A stretch of DNA of 64,000 nt from Duganella sp. Root1480D1. Lineage in GTDB: Bacteria; Pseudomonadota; Gammaproteobacteria; Burkholderiales; Burkholderiaceae_D. Within the stretch, counting starts at the first letter, position 1, and the number at the start of each line of letters is the position of its first letter. Shown here in pieces: positions 51,903 through 59,241 of the stretch. The position numbers and the translations under genes were made by a program. The stretch lies in the NCBI RefSeq assembly GCF_001427305.1, contig NZ_LMFZ01000013.1:1-64000 (forward strand). The letters are read 5' to 3'. The notes below the pieces were generated by a model. It searched no databases and was not told where the DNA came from. It saw only the letters and a list, made by a program, of their open reading frames with translations.

Positions 51903-53158
51903 TGGCCGAAACCCTGGACAGCCTCGAAACGCGCCCGCACGCCGAGCGCGAACGCGACCTGATGGAGCGCCTGCCGCTTCTGGTGGCGCAGGCGCAATCT
52001 GCGCCTGGTTGGGCGCGCATCCTGTCCGGCGTCGATGCCTCGCGCATCGACAGCCGCGAAGCGCTGGCGCAACTGCCGGTTACCCGCAAATCCGACTTGA
52101 AGGCGCTGCAGGCGCAGGATCGCCCTTTTGGTGGCCTGAACAGCACGCCGGCCGGCAAGCTGGGACGCATCTTCATGTCCCCGGGACCGATCTTCGATCC
52201 GGAAGGCCGCTCTACCGACTGGTGGCGCTTCTCGCGGCCCATGTTCGCGACTGGAGTGCGGCCGGGCTGCCTGGTGCAGAATTGTTTCTCCTATCACTTC
52301 ACGCCCGCTGCATTCATGGTCGAAGGCGGCGCCGCGCGCATTGGCTGCACCGTAATCCCAGCCGGCGCCGGCCAGACCGAGTTGCAGGTGCAGGCGATGG
52401 CGGAACTGCGCCCCGATACCTATATCGGCACGCCCTCCTTCCTGAAGATCATCATCGAAAAGGCCGCCGAGATGGGCGCCGACATCAGCAGCGTGAAGCG
52501 CGCCATGATGGGAGCCGAAGCGCTGCCTGAATCGCTGCGCCAGTGGTTCGCCCAGCACGGCGTGTCGGAAGTGAATTCGACCTATGCCTCCGCCGACATC
52601 GGCAGTATCGCCTACGAAACGCGCAGCAGCAGCAAGCTCAATCCTGGCATGGTGCTGGACGAAGACGTGCTGCTGGAAATCGTCCGCCCCGGTTCCGGCG
52701 ACCCTGTGGCGCCAGGCGAAGTGGGCGAAGTGGTCGTCACCCTGTTCAACCCGGACTACCCGTTGATCCGCTTTGCTACCGGCGATCTGTCGGCGGTACT
52801 GCTCGATGCCGCGCCGTCACCCTGCGGCCGCACCAACACGCGCATCAAGGGCTGGCTTGGCCGCGCCGACCAGACCACCAAGGTGCGCGCCATGTTCGTC
52901 CATCCGTCCCAGGTGCACGAAATCGCGCGCCGCCATCCCGGCATGGGAAAGGCGCGCCTGGTCGTCTCCGGCAAAATTGCGGACGAAATCATGACGCTGC
53001 ATTGCGAAACCGACGACCCGGCCCTGCAGGCGCAGACTGCCGACATCGTTGCCACCATCCGCGACATCACCAAACTGCGCGGGGAAGTGTGCTTTGCACC
53101 GCGCGGCAGTTTGCCAAATGACGGCAAGATCATCGACGATGTACGCGATTACAGTTGA
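51899..53158 (+). CDS. Phenylacetate-CoA ligase-like AMP-binding protein
   Basis: The 419-residue protein is related to PaaK-type ligases: N-terminal LAQLPVTRKSDLKALQ, the RFATGDLSAVL motif, an N-STYASADIG helix, GWLGRADQTTKVRAMFVHPSQV, and the conserved C-terminal Lys (NDGKIIDDV). The phosphate-binding SSGTTGxP loop is replaced by FMSPGPIFDPEG, so ATP binding is modified. Such proteins recur next to Liv systems in Burkholderiales. Whether it is an active ligase is uncertain. Coupled to yjbR by an ATGA overlap. Confidence 0.82.
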   Translation: MMAETLDSLETRPHAERERDLMERLPLLVAQAQSAPGWARILSGVDASRIDSREALAQLPVTRKSDLKALQAQDRPFGGLNSTPAGKLGRIFMSPGPIFDPEGRSTDWWRFSRPMFATGVRPGCLVQNCFSYHFTPAAFMVEGGAARIGCTVIPAGAGQTELQVQAMAELRPDTYIGTPSFLKIIIEKAAEMGADISSVKRAMMGAEALPESLRQWFAQHGVSEVNSTYASADIGSIAYETRSSSKLNPGMVLDEDVLLEIVRPGSGDPVAPGEVGEVVVTLFNPDYPLIRFATGDLSAVLLDAAPSPCGRTNTRIKGWLGRADQTTKVRAMFVHPSQVHEIARRHPGMGKARLVVSGKIADEIMTLHCETDDPALQAQTADIVATIRDITKLRGEVCFAPRGSLPNDGKIIDDVRDYS

Positions 53159-53253
53159 GATGCCGCAGCGTGTGGCGTAAATCCAACTGTTCCTAGGGCA
53201 GGCGGCGGAATGGCGGGATAATTGAACCATTCTTGACCTGCCTCAGAAACATC

Positions 53254-53835
53254 ATGCAAGACTTTCACCACAATCGCGCACGCGCCCTGCTCCAGAACGC
53301 AGAAGAGCTCTTCGACAAGGAAACGGTACAGGCCGCAGTCAGCCGCATGGCCGGCACGCTGAACGACCGCTTCGGCGATCCGTCCAAACAGGAATTCCCG
53401 CTGGTGTTGGGAGTGATGGGCGGTGCCGTGGTGTTTACCGGCAATATCCTGCCGCAACTGACCTTCCCGCTCGAATTCGACTACATCCACGTCAGCCGTT
53501 ACGGCGACGAAGACCAGGGCGGCAAGGTGGTGTGGAAAGTGGTCCCGCGCCCGACCGTCTCCGGCCGCACCGTGATCGTGCTGGATGACATCCTCGACGA
53601 AGGCGAGACCCTGGCGCACGTCAAGGAGCGCCTGCTGGAAATGGGTGCCAAGGAAGTCATCATCGCTGTCTTCTGCGACAAGGACATCGGCAAGACCAAG
53701 CCGGTGAAGGCTGACCTGGTCGGCCTGACCATCCCGAATCGCTTCGTGGTCGGTTTTGGCATGGATGCTTACGGCTACTGGCGCAACCTGCCGGGCCTGT
53801 GGGCGATCAACCCAACGGATCTCACCCAGCGTTGA
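53254..53835 (+). CDS. Purine phosphoribosyltransferase (hypoxanthine-guanine type)
   Basis: The 193-residue enzyme transfers phosphoribosyl from PRPP to hypoxanthine or guanine in purine salvage. It has the PRPP loop VLDDILDEGETLAHV and the PLVLGVMGGAVVFTGNI and PNRFVVGFGMDAYGYWRNLPGLWAI segments of the HPRT family. The start is MQDFHHNRAR (53254). It is followed with overlap by an unknown gene. Confidence 0.9.
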   Translation: MQDFHHNRARALLQNAEELFDKETVQAAVSRMAGTLNDRFGDPSKQEFPLVLGVMGGAVVFTGNILPQLTFPLEFDYIHVSRYGDEDQGGKVVWKVVPRPTVSGRTVIVLDDILDEGETLAHVKERLLEMGAKEVIIAVFCDKDIGKTKPVKADLVGLTIPNRFVVGFGMDAYGYWRNLPGLWAINPTDLTQR

Positions 53836-54368
53836 ACGAGCGCCCATTGCGCAGCGTCGAACAGGAAGGCCCTGCGTTCGACCAGGCGCATCATGTGCAA
53901 AATTTCGCTTCGCTTGCGGCATGCTTTAGCCTCTGCGTGCTGGTAGCCAGTGCAGTCTTTGTGCGCTGGCAGGACATGCCAATGGAGTACCGCTGGGTAG
54001 CGCCCGATGACGAAGTCGCCGCAGTGGAACTCATCTCGGGAAATGGCTTCGCAGGCGAGTGGGCCAGCTATCATACGGAATTCGATTGCTCCAGGCTCAA
54101 TGCCTCACAATGCGCGCGCCTGCAGGAGTTTCGCTCGCTTGTCGCCCACCGCGACTTCCAGGCCGCGGAAACGCGTCCTTCACAAGAAGTCGTCATGGAC
54201 CTGTCTTCGTCGACGTTGACGGTTCGCCTCCGGTCCGGCAAGGTCGTCAAGCGCTACATTTACGATTACACGCTGAATGCCAATTACAACCTGCTCGCCG
54301 ACACCGTCCTCAGGCTGGCCGAAGAAGGCTTGATCGAAGCACGCCAGCAGAAGCCTGGTACGGATTAA
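53832..54368 (+). CDS. Conserved hypothetical membrane-anchored protein
   Basis: The 178-residue product starts at a TTG overlapping the end of the phosphoribosyltransferase gene (TTGA); an ATG further upstream would lie inside that gene. One hydrophobic segment near residues 26-47 (NFASLAACFSLCVLVASAVF) precedes a soluble domain with ELISGNGFAGEW and YIYDYTLNANYNLLADTVLRLAEEGL. No family is recognised. It is convergent with the kinase gene, overlapping by four bases. Confidence 0.5.
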   Translation: MNERPLRSVEQEGPAFDQAHHVQNFASLAACFSLCVLVASAVFVRWQDMPMEYRWVAPDDEVAAVELISGNGFAGEWASYHTEFDCSRLNASQCARLQEFRSLVAHRDFQAAETRPSQEVVMDLSSSTLTVRLRSGKVVKRYIYDYTLNANYNLLADTVLRLAEEGLIEARQQKPGTD

Positions 54369-55804
54369 GCGTCCGCAGGCAGGCGGATCACCGCATTCAA
54401 GCCGCCGCCGGGGTGATTCGCCAGCACCAGCTGGCCACCATGACTATCCACGATCCCCTTGGCGATGCCAAGGCCAAGTCCCATGCCGGAATCATTGCGT
54501 TCGCGCCCATGGGTCAGGCGGACATAGGGCTCGAGCAAGCTCGATATGGCCTCCTCCGGCACGCCGGGGCCATGGTCGCGTACCGCGATTTCCGTCCACC
54601 CCTCCGTTGAACGCACACTGATCTGCGCACGCTCGCCGTAGAACAGGGCGTTGTCCAGCAAGTTGCCGACGGCGCGCTTGAGCGCCAGCGGCTTGCCCCG
54701 CACGGTGCTCCCGCAATCTTCATATGCCACGCTGTGTCCCGCCAACTCCGCGCTGCGGACCAGGCGGCGGATCAGCGGGTCCAGCTTTACTTCGGTCGGA
54801 TTCTCATGGATGTCGCTGTCCTTCACGCACTGCAACGCGCCTTTCACCATCATGTCCAATTCATCCAGGTCTTCTTCGAACTCGCCGCGCAGCGCATCGT
54901 CATCGAGCAGTTCGGCGCGCAGCTTGAGGCGCGTGATTGGCGTGCGCAAATCGTGCGAGATGGAGATGAACAGGCGCTCGCGGTCCTTGATGTATTTCGC
55001 GATGCGCTCGCGCATGGCGCCGAAGGCGCGCGCCGTGTTGACGAATTCGCGGCTGCCGGATTCCGGCAAGGCCGGCGCATGTTCGTCCTTGCCGAAGGCT
55101 TCGGCAGCGTCGGATAGCGCCGCCAGCGGGCGCGTGATGGAGCGCACTACCAGGAAGGACAGCAGCAGCAGCACTGCCAGCGATACGCCTTGCACTACCA
55201 GCTTGTCCGGCGACAAGGGGTCATTGCTGTTCAGGAAATAGGGATTGGGCATCAGCGTGGCGAGGTACAGCCAGTTGCCAGGTTCGAGTTCGGTCTGGAT
55301 CACCAGGATCGGCGCGGGATCGGGCTTGAGCAGCAGGATGTGGCGCACCCAGGCCTCCGGCAGATCGCCGACACGCACCCCATCGGGCGACACCGTCAGC
55401 TGGTCGGGCCAGGCAAAGTCCAGGCGCAGGCGGTTGTCCCCAGCCAGGCCCTTGCGCAAGGTGCTTTCCATGGCGCCAAGTGCGGTCTGCGCCAAAGCGT
55501 TCGGCGCAATCTGCTGGACCGCGACCTCGGCACGATTCAGCGCAACATAGAAGCGCGTGCCGCCCATTTCGCGGAACTGCTGGATCAGCAGGCTGCGGTA
55601 GCTTGGCGGCAGGCTGCGGAAGAAGCGGATCGAGCTCGCGGCGCCCTGTCCCAGGTAATCGGCAGCCGATTTCACATCGGCCTGGGTCTTGTCGCGAAGC
55701 TGCAAGGTCCACAACACACTCACAGCAACTTGCGTCAGAAGCAGCCCCGCCACCATCACCAGCGACAGGCGCGCCAGCAGCGATTGCGGCCAAAGCCTAC
55801 GCAT
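54365..55804 (-). CDS. Sensor histidine kinase of the sugar locus
   Basis: The 479-residue kinase has helices at about 13-34 and 201-222 with a roughly 165-residue periplasmic sensor between them, HAMP (223-275), the phospho-acceptor His284 in SISHDLRTPITRLK, and a HATPase domain with NLLDNALFY, RDHGPGVPEE and GMGLGLGIA boxes. The sensor has no recognised domain; it is large enough to dock a binding protein. It is the last gene of the operon with the regulator and the sugar-binding proteins. Confidence 0.9.
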   Translation of the reverse strand: MRRLWPQSLLARLSLVMVAGLLLTQVAVSVLWTLQLRDKTQADVKSAADYLGQGAASSIRFFRSLPPSYRSLLIQQFREMGGTRFYVALNRAEVAVQQIAPNALAQTALGAMESTLRKGLAGDNRLRLDFAWPDQLTVSPDGVRVGDLPEAWVRHILLLKPDPAPILVIQTELEPGNWLYLATLMPNPYFLNSNDPLSPDKLVVQGVSLAVLLLLSFLVVRSITRPLAALSDAAEAFGKDEHAPALPESGSREFVNTARAFGAMRERIAKYIKDRERLFISISHDLRTPITRLKLRAELLDDDALRGEFEEDLDELDMMVKGALQCVKDSDIHENPTEVKLDPLIRRLVRSAELAGHSVAYEDCGSTVRGKPLALKRAVGNLLDNALFYGERAQISVRSTEGWTEIAVRDHGPGVPEEAISSLLEPYVRLTHGRERNDSGMGLGLGIAKGIVDSHGGQLVLANHPGGGLNAVIRLPADA

Positions 55805-56510
55805 GCGTCACTGCTACGGTGGCGGAGAACACGTAGCCCGCGCCGCGCACGGTCTTGATCAGCATGGGTTGTTTGCCATCGTCGTTGAGACGCAGGCGCA
55901 GGCGGCTGATCTGCACGTCCAGCGATCGATCGAGCGGCCCCGAGTCGCGGCCCCGCGTCTCTTCGCACAGCAGGCTGCGGTCGAGCACAGTGCCAGGATG
56001 CTCGACGAAATATTTCAGGAGCTGGAAATCAAGCCCGGTCAACGCCAACGGCACGCCTTCGCTGTCGACGACCGTGCGTTCCGCCAGGTCCAGCGTGAAG
56101 CCGTTGAAGTGATAGGCACGCACTGTGGGCGCTGGGTCGGCGCCGGCACGGCGCAGGATTGCCTTGATGCGCGCCAGCAGTTCGCGCGGGCTGTATGGCT
56201 TGGCGATGTAATCGTCGGCGCCCAGCTCCAGGCCCACCACGCGGTCGGTTTCGTCCGAACTGGCAGTCAGCATGATGATCGGCAGGTTGGAGCGCTGGCG
56301 CACGATGCGGCACAGCGCAAAGCCGTCGGTATCCGGCAGCATCACATCGAGGATCACCAGCGACAACTGTTCGGCGTGCGCATGCAGTTCGGCCAGGAAG
56401 CTCTCGCCGTTATGGGCAAGGATCACCTCATACTGGTTCTTCTCCAGGTAGGTCTTGAGCAGCAGCCGGGTTTTTTGGTCGTCATCGACGATCAGTATCT
56501 TGCGTGGCAT
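55797..56510 (-). CDS. OmpR-family response regulator of the sugar locus
   Basis: The 237-residue regulator has a receiver domain (Asp55 in LVILDVMLPDTDG, acidic DDD cluster, YIAKPYSPREL Lys) and a winged helix ending LIKTVRGAGYVFSATV. AAGGAAG precedes the ATG. It overlaps the upstream binding-protein gene by 29 bases and the downstream kinase gene by eight, so all three should be translationally coupled. Confidence 0.92.
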   Translation of the reverse strand: MPRKILIVDDDQKTRLLLKTYLEKNQYEVILAHNGESFLAELHAHAEQLSLVILDVMLPDTDGFALCRIVRQRSNLPIIMLTASSDETDRVVGLELGADDYIAKPYSPRELLARIKAILRRAGADPAPTVRAYHFNGFTLDLAERTVVDSEGVPLALTGLDFQLLKYFVEHPGTVLDRSLLCEETRGRDSGPLDRSLDVQISRLRLRLNDDGKQPMLIKTVRGAGYVFSATVAVTHA

Positions 56511-57810
56511 GTTGGCTTCCTTGCTGTTTATGTGAGCGCAGGGTCAGGGTGCGCAGGAGGCTGGCGAGCCGGCGCTGCGTTTCCGCCGCCGCCACCGTGT
56601 CGTCCATGTAGAAGCGGTGCAGCTCGGCGATGATGGCATCGCGGCTCTCTTCGTCGGCCGCCATGCGGTGCACCAGGCTTGGCGCCTGCGCTGCGGTGCC
56701 TCGTGCAAAACTGCGCCAGGAGGAACGCGCGCAGCTATCCATCGCTGCGGGACTGGCATCGCGGCGCACCGGTACCGAGCCCTTGGCGGCGCTGTATTGC
56801 AGCTGCGCGAGCGGCGACATCACGGCCTTCGCCAGTTTTTCCTGCGCCGCCTGGTGGCTGTAGTCGTTGACGAACATGGCCAGCGTGTCCACGCTGTAGA
56901 GGTGATAGTTGTCTGTGCCGGGCAGCGGAACACAGGAAAAGTCGGTGTCGACCGATTGGCCCAATTCGTTCAATTCAGCCTTCGCCCAATCGCCCATGAT
57001 GAACATGGCGGCCTCGCCGCGCGAGAAGCGTTTGACCGCCTCCGTCCATGGCTGCTCGTCGGCCGGATTGAGCATCCAGCCTTTCATGGTGCGCAAGCGC
57101 TGCAAAGCCTGCGCCAGGCGCGGGTCTGCGGCTGCCTGCGGGCTCTGGCGCACGAACAGCTCGCGATAATACTCAGGCCCGCCGGTCGCCAGCAGCAGGT
57201 TTTCGAACAACGTGGCTACCTGCCAAGGTTCGCTGCTTTGCACCAGCGGAGCAATGCCGGCCGCGCGAAGCTGGCGTGCCGCCTTCTCGAATTCGGGCCA
57301 GCTTGCAGGCGGCGCCATGTTCAGGCGCTCGAACAGCTTGCGGTTGTAGAACAGGGTATTGATGCGGTGGATTCCCAGTGGAGCCGCAACCACATGGCCG
57401 CGATGGCGGACCAGGTCGCGCACGGTGGGAAACAGGGCCTTGTTCCAGTTGCCGGCGTTGGCAACGCCATCCAGTTCCAGCAGCAGGCCAAGCTCTGCCC
57501 ACTCGCCGATGGAAACGCCGATGATCTGCGTGGCGTCCGGCGCATTGCCCGCCAGGACGCGGCTGCGCAGCACCTTGCCGGCACCGAGCCCTGCCCCGCC
57601 GGGAATTGCGGCGTCCTGCCAGGTAATGCCTTCGTCCGCCAGGCGTGCCGCCAGCACATTGGCCGCGTGACGCTCGCCGGCCGACGTCCACCAGTGCAGC
57701 ACCTGCAAGGAAGGCGCGGCCGCCTGGGCGGGCATGGACATCAGCATCAGGGGAAGTGGGAGCAGGCGCGCCAGGCGCGCAATCTGCAAACGCCGGTGGG
57801 ACTTGTGCAC
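56482..57810 (-). CDS. Orphan sugar solute-binding protein 1
   Basis: The product (about 442 residues) has a signal peptide (LPLPLMLMSMPAQA) and a MalE/glucose-type solute-binding fold (LQVLHWWTSAGERHAANVLAARLADEGI, HRINTLFYNRKLFERL, GWMLNPADEQPWTEAVKRFSRGEAAMFIMGDWAK). It resembles glucose/mannose-type ABC receptors. No ABC permease or ATPase is nearby; instead it is directly coupled to a response regulator and kinase gene. GTG 57810 with GGAG at six bases is preferred over TTG 57813. Confidence 0.85.
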   Translation of the reverse strand: MHKSHRRLQIARLARLLPLPLMLMSMPAQAAAPSLQVLHWWTSAGERHAANVLAARLADEGITWQDAAIPGGAGLGAGKVLRSRVLAGNAPDATQIIGVSIGEWAELGLLLELDGVANAGNWNKALFPTVRDLVRHRGHVVAAPLGIHRINTLFYNRKLFERLNMAPPASWPEFEKAARQLRAAGIAPLVQSSEPWQVATLFENLLLATGGPEYYRELFVRQSPQAAADPRLAQALQRLRTMKGWMLNPADEQPWTEAVKRFSRGEAAMFIMGDWAKAELNELGQSVDTDFSCVPLPGTDNYHLYSVDTLAMFVNDYSHQAAQEKLAKAVMSPLAQLQYSAAKGSVPVRRDASPAAMDSCARSSWRSFARGTAAQAPSLVHRMAADEESRDAIIAELHRFYMDDTVAAAETQRRLASLLRTLTLRSHKQQGSQHATQDTDRR

Positions 57811-57842
57811 CAACTACTCCAGCAGATAACGATCCGGCAATT

Positions 57843-59180
57843 CTATCTCCATGAAGTCATTTTGTGTCCTTTTACGGCATAGAACAGGATCAGGGCATAG
57901 CAAGGCAGCAGCAGCCAGTATGCCGCCTGCGATCCCGAGACGTCGGACAGGTGCCCGTACAGCATAGGCAATAATGCACCGCCTGCGATCCCCATGATCA
58001 GCAGGGCCGAGCCGCTGGCGGTGTAACGCCCCAGGCCTTCCAGCGCCAGCGGCCAGATTGCCGGCCATACGAGGGCATTGGCAAAGCCCAGCATCGCCAG
58101 GAACATCACGGTATCCGGCACCGCCGGCACGCCGAACACGCCCAGTATCGCCTGCGACAGGCCGCTGCCGGTCGCCGAACCCTGGATCACCCCGAAGGAG
58201 AACACGATGCCGCTCAACGCCGACAGCAAAAGCGCCTGTTTCTGCGACAGCCAGCGCGGAATCGCCACAATGCCGACGATATAGCCCGCCACCATGAAGC
58301 CCATGGTGTAGGACGTGAGAATGCCGAATTTCTCCACGTGCAGGCTATGCCCGTACAGGCCAATGGTGTCGCCCGCAATCACTTCCACACCGACATAGAC
58401 GAACAGCGCCAGCGCGCCCAGCACCAGTTGCGGGAACTGCAGCACGCCCCAGCGCGACGTACCCTCCTCGCTGCCAGCCTGCTGTCCCGGGATCTCGCTC
58501 AGCGGCGCAAAGCGCACGATCACCGCCATCGCCAGCAGACCGGCTGCCATCAGGCCATACGGCGTTACCAGGCGTTGTGCGAGCTGGCTGCGCAGCAAAG
58601 CGGCGTCGGCGGCACTCATCGCAGCCAAGGTGGCATCGGAATACTGGCCAAAGTCGGACAGCATCATGCCGCTGAACGCCAACGGCACCAGCACGCCCGC
58701 AGTCTTGTTGAACAGTCCCATGATGCTGATCCGGGTGGCTGCGCTCTCGCGCGCTCCAATGCAGACGATGTAGGGATTGATTGCTGTCTGCATCAAGGTC
58801 ATGCCGCTGGCCAGCGTGAACAACGCCAGCAGGAATAGCGGGTAGGAAGCGGCGCGTGCGGCGGGAATAAACAGCACTGCGCCGAACGCCATCACGGCCA
58901 GGCCGATCGACATGCCGGCACGGTAGCCAGTGCGCCGCAGCACGGCTGCCGAAGGCAACGCCATCAGGGTATAGGCAATGTAGAAGGCAAATGTGACCCA
59001 CAAGGACTGGAAGTTGTTCAGGTCGCAGGTAATCTTGAGGAAGGGGATCAGCGATCCATTCAGCCAGGTGGCGCAGCCAAGGATGAAAAACATCAGGCCG
59101 ATGAAGGTCATGGCTACTGCCACACTGGCGCCAGGAGCAGTGCGGCCGTGGGCCATCTCGAGGGTCTGTTCTTTGTGCAT
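57843..59180 (-). CDS. Fucose/glucose permease-type MFS transporter
   Basis: The 445-residue protein has 12 membrane helices and resembles FucP/GluP H+-coupled sugar permeases (VAMTFIGLMFFILGCATWLNGSLIPFLK, TLMQTAINPYIVCIGA, FVYVGVEVIAGDTIGLYGHS, GFANALVWPAIWPLALEGLGRYT). It should import a monosaccharide across the inner membrane. The start at 59180 is used because the frame upstream runs through a hairpin and lacks family residues. It lies downstream of the TonB receptor gene and 32 bases before the SBP1 gene. Confidence 0.9.
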   Translation of the reverse strand: MHKEQTLEMAHGRTAPGASVAVAMTFIGLMFFILGCATWLNGSLIPFLKITCDLNNFQSLWVTFAFYIAYTLMALPSAAVLRRTGYRAGMSIGLAVMAFGAVLFIPAARAASYPLFLLALFTLASGMTLMQTAINPYIVCIGARESAATRISIMGLFNKTAGVLVPLAFSGMMLSDFGQYSDATLAAMSAADAALLRSQLAQRLVTPYGLMAAGLLAMAVIVRFAPLSEIPGQQAGSEEGTSRWGVLQFPQLVLGALALFVYVGVEVIAGDTIGLYGHSLHVEKFGILTSYTMGFMVAGYIVGIVAIPRWLSQKQALLLSALSGIVFSFGVIQGSATGSGLSQAILGVFGVPAVPDTVMFLAMLGFANALVWPAIWPLALEGLGRYTASGSALLIMGIAGGALLPMLYGHLSDVSGSQAAYWLLLPCYALILFYAVKGHKMTSWR

Positions 59181-59207
59181 GTGAATCCGAAGGGCGAAGA
59201 TAAGGAA

Positions 59208-59230
59208 GCCCCCTCCCGGCGGGAAGGGGC
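59208..59230 (-). terminator. Intra-operon hairpin between receptor and MFS genes
   Basis: A GC-rich imperfect stem (GCCCCTTCCCG/CGGGAGGGGGC on the minus transcript) followed by TTCCTTATCTTC. It may reduce downstream transcription relative to the receptor gene or stabilise the upstream mRNA end. Confidence 0.45.
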
Positions 59231-59241
59231 GTTGCGGCAGG

